8,905 bases of DNA from an uncultured Lachnospiraceae bacterium (GTDB taxonomy: Bacteria; Bacillota; Clostridia; Lachnospirales; Lachnospiraceae): NCBI GenBank assembly GCA_902773445.1, contig CACYEU010000014.1, positions 1-8,905 of the forward strand. Reading direction: 5' to 3'. Position 1 is the first letter of the stretch. Every line of letters starts with the position of its first letter. A program made the position numbers and the translations under genes. The notes beneath the pieces were generated by a model. That model searched no databases, was not told where the DNA came from, and saw nothing but the letters and a program-made list of their open reading frames with translations. This document shows positions 6,693 to 8,905 of this stretch, piece by piece.

Positions 6693-6701
6693 AGTATAAC
6701 A
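6693..6701 (-). promoter_or_regulatory. Extended -10 promoter of the transposase
   Basis: On the minus strand TGTTATACT (6701-6693) has the TGn extension plus TATACT (five of six). No good -35 box lies upstream, so expression is probably weak, as is common for transposases. Confidence 0.45.
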
Positions 6702-6737
6702 GATATCGCCACATATAGCTACACCACAAGGTTGTTT

Positions 6738-6766
6738 TTGTTGCTGTTATTTCTATAAAATAAAAT
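6738..6766 (+). promoter_or_regulatory. Possible promoter of the molybdenum hydroxylase gene
   Basis: TTGTTG (6738-6743) and TAAAAT (6761-6766) are spaced by 17 bases. TTGTTT (6732-6737) with TATAAA (6754-6759), 16 bases apart, is an alternative. Both have poor -35 boxes. The region is T/A-rich and lies between the divergent transposase and hydroxylase genes. Confidence 0.35.
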
Positions 6767-6809
6767 TACCCTAGAGCATGTTGTTGATATTTGAAAAGGA
6801 GTGGACATT

Positions 6810-8905
6810 TTGGAACAGAATTGGAATGACATCAACCCCAGATTGTATCTGAACCATTTGATGCCCAAATATGCGCCGCACGGTCAGGACTACTGCCATT
6901 CAATGATTGGCGTGAACACACCGCGTTCTGACGGTCCGGCAAAAGCATCAGGAACCATGACGTATGCATCGGACGTGATCATCCCCGACATGATGTACGG
7001 AGTCTGCCTGCGCAGCCCGTATCCGCATGCGGAGATCGTTTCGATGGACACCAGCGAAGCTGAGGCGATGGGCGCTGTATGCCTGACATACGATGACATC
7101 GACCCGGTGATCGTATATAACGAGCGAAGCGTCTCGACTCCGTCGGGCACCTATCGCGACCGTACGATCCTTCCGAACAAGTGCCGTCACGTCGGCGAAG
7201 CGATCGCCGCCGTTGCAGCTGATACGGAAGAACTCGCATTTAAAGCACTGCGCGCGATCAAAGTTGAGTACAAAGAGCTCCCGGCAGTCTACGAGCCGGA
7301 AGAGGCACTCAAAGACGACGCACCGCAGCTGTACGACAAGATCTATTTCGACACGGAAGAGATCAAAGTCAAGAACAATATCGGCGTTGTCCGCAACATT
7401 TATGAAGGCGACGTCGAAGGCGCTATGAAGAGAGCTGACCGCGTTTTCGAGCAGGACTTCAATCTGCGCCGCATCTATCACGCACAGATGGAGACCAAGT
7501 GCGCAGCAGCTAAGCCGGAAGTCGACGGATCCCTGACTGTATGGGGAACGATCCAGTCGATCCACGGCGCAAGACAGCTGATCGCTCACGCGCTTCAGAT
7601 GCCGCTGTGCAAAGTCAATGTTAAGAAGTTGCCCTTCGGCGGTGCTTTCGGATCTTCGATCCAGGTCAACTCGGTTATTCCGATTTGCGCGGCTCTCGCG
7701 ATGAAAGCAAAGCGCCCGGTCAAGATCACATCGAGCCGTGAAGAAGACTTCTACAGCCACAACAAGTATCCGTCAAAATTCCATGTCCGCATGGGCGTGA
7801 CGAACGACGGAGAGATTATTGCCGGACATGTTAAGGCGCTGATCGATTTCGGTGCTCATCAGATCCAGCCGCTTCCGTTTATGGGATGTACATCAGGATG
7901 GTTTGCTTCCCTTTATAAATATGCAGGCAATATCGCATTTGAAGGAACGGCAGTATACACGAACAAGACACCGTGCTGCGCTATGCAGGGATACGGCAAT
8001 CCGCAGATCAACTTCGCGATCGAGTCGATGGTCGATATTATCTGCGAAGAGATGGGATTTGATCCGATCGAGTTCCGTCTTAAGAACATGCGTTCGATCG
8101 GCGATGAGTTCTGGGCACAGGGACCGACGATCCGTTCGATCATCAAGAGCTCAGGTACTGAGGAAGGCCTGATCGACGGCGGCAAGAAGATCGGTTTTGC
8201 AGACCGCGGCAAGCCGGAAGAAAAGACCGGACGTTACCGCAGAGGTATCGGCGTTGCCCGTGGATTCCACTGCTCAGGTACCGGCGGTCCGAAGGAAGGC
8301 GAGGTTATCGACTATTCATTCGCGACTGTCAAGATCAACGAGGACGGCTCTGTCGATCTCGTGACACCGGTCACCGACCACGGCGGCGGAACATGGGATG
8401 CCCTTCGCAAGATCGTTGCGGAAGTGCTGTCTGTACCGCTTGATATGGTAGGCCTGTCACCGGCTGACACAATGAATACCGGTTATGACGTTTGTACACA
8501 TGCGACACGTGGTGTCTTCTGCGGCGGCGGCGCTGCCCGCAATTCCGCGATCAAAGTCCGCGAGAAGCTTCTTGAGTATGCCGGACGTATGATGGATGAG
8601 AACGTACAGGATCTTGAGACAGTCATGGATCCGGTCGAGCACCAGGGACGCGTCCAGGTCAAGAGCTATCCGACCAAGAGCATGACTTACAACGAGATCG
8701 CCCGCAAGGCATGGATCATGAGCTGGGGTACATTGGTCCATTCCGAGAGCTACCGTCAGAAGAATGCTCCGCCTTGCTTCACGATCCACTTCTGTGAGTG
8801 TGAGGTCGATACATACACCGGAATTATTACCTTCCCGCGCGTTGTCATTTACGGCGACTGCGGTACAGCATTCAACCCGGATCTGGTCAAGGGACAGTTA
8901 GTCGG
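6810..8905 (+). CDS. Xanthine dehydrogenase-family molybdopterin-binding subunit (3' end outside window)
   Basis: These large subunits hydroxylate purines, nicotinate, aldehydes or CoA-thioesters at a molybdopterin-cytosine-dinucleotide centre. They work with [2Fe-2S] and FAD subunits that are not in this window. The frame is open from TTG at 6810 to the right edge: 698 codons of an expected 750-790. TTG is chosen because AAGGAG (6796-6801) lies eight bases upstream; the first in-frame ATG (6861) has no such site. Domains: Ald_Xan_dh_C about 32-160 (SDGPAKASGTMTYASD, HVGEAIAAVAAD), then Mo-cofactor binding halves with MET (227-229), FGGAFG (276-281), GYGNPQINFAIESMVD (394-409), FRLKN (422-426), DHGGGTWD (523-530), TRGVFCGGGAA (566-576) and GDCGTAFNPDLVKGQ (682-696). 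The catalytic Glu near the C terminus lies beyond the window. Two usual active-site positions differ: Q393 replaces the Arg of the RGFG/RGYG motif and G526 replaces the Gln of GQG. The substrate is unknown. Confidence 0.92.
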   Translation, partial: MEQNWNDINPRLYLNHLMPKYAPHGQDYCHSMIGVNTPRSDGPAKASGTMTYASDVIIPDMMYGVCLRSPYPHAEIVSMDTSEAEAMGAVCLTYDDIDPVIVYNERSVSTPSGTYRDRTILPNKCRHVGEAIAAVAADTEELAFKALRAIKVEYKELPAVYEPEEALKDDAPQLYDKIYFDTEEIKVKNNIGVVRNIYEGDVEGAMKRADRVFEQDFNLRRIYHAQMETKCAAAKPEVDGSLTVWGTIQSIHGARQLIAHALQMPLCKVNVKKLPFGGAFGSSIQVNSVIPICAALAMKAKRPVKITSSREEDFYSHNKYPSKFHVRMGVTNDGEIIAGHVKALIDFGAHQIQPLPFMGCTSGWFASLYKYAGNIAFEGTAVYTNKTPCCAMQGYGNPQINFAIESMVDIICEEMGFDPIEFRLKNMRSIGDEFWAQGPTIRSIIKSSGTEEGLIDGGKKIGFADRGKPEEKTGRYRRGIGVARGFHCSGTGGPKEGEVIDYSFATVKINEDGSVDLVTPVTDHGGGTWDALRKIVAEVLSVPLDMVGLSPADTMNTGYDVCTHATRGVFCGGGAARNSAIKVREKLLEYAGRMMDENVQDLETVMDPVEHQGRVQVKSYPTKSMTYNEIARKAWIMSWGTLVHSESYRQKNAPPCFTIHFCECEVDTYTGIITFPRVVIYGDCGTAFNPDLVKGQLV

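Larger units (their letters stand above)
5016..6724 (-). mobile_element. IS1634/IS4-type insertion sequence (ends not defined)
   Basis: A single full-length transposase occupies the interval between two divergent host genes, consistent with a simple insertion sequence of about 1.7 kb. The ends are uncertain: I found no convincing terminal inverted repeat or target duplication. The best imperfect match (9 of 18) pairs positions 5018-5035 with the reverse complement of 6707-6724, both containing TATGTG. The boundaries given are only this weak proposal. Confidence 0.45.

Noticed and set aside
6948..7760. A 270-codon open frame on the minus strand inside the Mo hydroxylase gene
   Set aside because: The opposite strand carries clear xanthine dehydrogenase motifs throughout. 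The antisense product is rich in Arg, Asp and Val in the way expected from mirrored codons, shows no known motif and has no ribosome binding site that I can see.
1..8905. CRISPR array, toxin-antitoxin pair, phage or defence module
   Set aside because: I saw no regularly spaced direct repeats, no small paired toxin and antitoxin genes and no phage or nuclease motifs on either strand.

Overview
The window looks like a chromosomal segment from an anaerobic, moderately GC-rich Gram-positive bacterium, probably a gut or sediment member of the Bacillota (Clostridia-like). This is inferred from strong AGGAGG-type ribosome binding sites, near-consensus TTGACA/TATAAT promoters, intrinsic terminators with T-tracts, and the gene content: an aldehyde:ferredoxin oxidoreductase, a molybdenum hydroxylase subunit and a class III aminotransferase. 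No rRNA, tRNA or marker gene fixes the taxonomy.

Left part (1-2877), minus strand: a compact molybdenum/tungsten enzyme module. From one strong promoter (about 2760-2788) run a short structured leader, a MoaD/ThiS-type sulfur carrier (2685-2428), an aldehyde:ferredoxin oxidoreductase (AOR, 2428-554), an intrinsic-terminator-like hairpin (491-522), and the N-terminal part of a MoeA-type molybdopterin metal-insertion protein (456 to beyond the left edge). The stop codon of the sulfur carrier overlaps the AOR start. The codons for its terminal Gly-Gly-Gly tail are also the AOR Shine-Dalgarno sequence. The likely logic is that the sulfur carrier supplies dithiolene sulfur to the pterin cofactor, MoeA inserts the metal, and AOR uses the finished cofactor.

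Middle part (2877-5018): a divergent GNAT acetyltransferase (plus strand) and a convergent putrescine-aminotransferase-like class III aminotransferase (minus strand) share a strong bidirectional terminator. The aminotransferase has its own promoter region, with an 8-bp direct repeat and an inverted repeat over its -35 box.

Right part (5019-8905): an intact DDE transposase of the IS1634/IS4 type (minus strand) lies between the aminotransferase and a divergent gene. That gene encodes a xanthine-dehydrogenase-family molybdopterin-binding subunit (plus strand, TTG start), which runs off the right edge with the extreme C terminus missing.

I see no CRISPR array, phage module or defence system. The most unusual signals are the structured, switch-like leader of the sulfur carrier/AOR operon, the dual use of the Gly-Gly-Gly codons as a ribosome binding site, and the substituted active-site motifs of the Mo hydroxylase.
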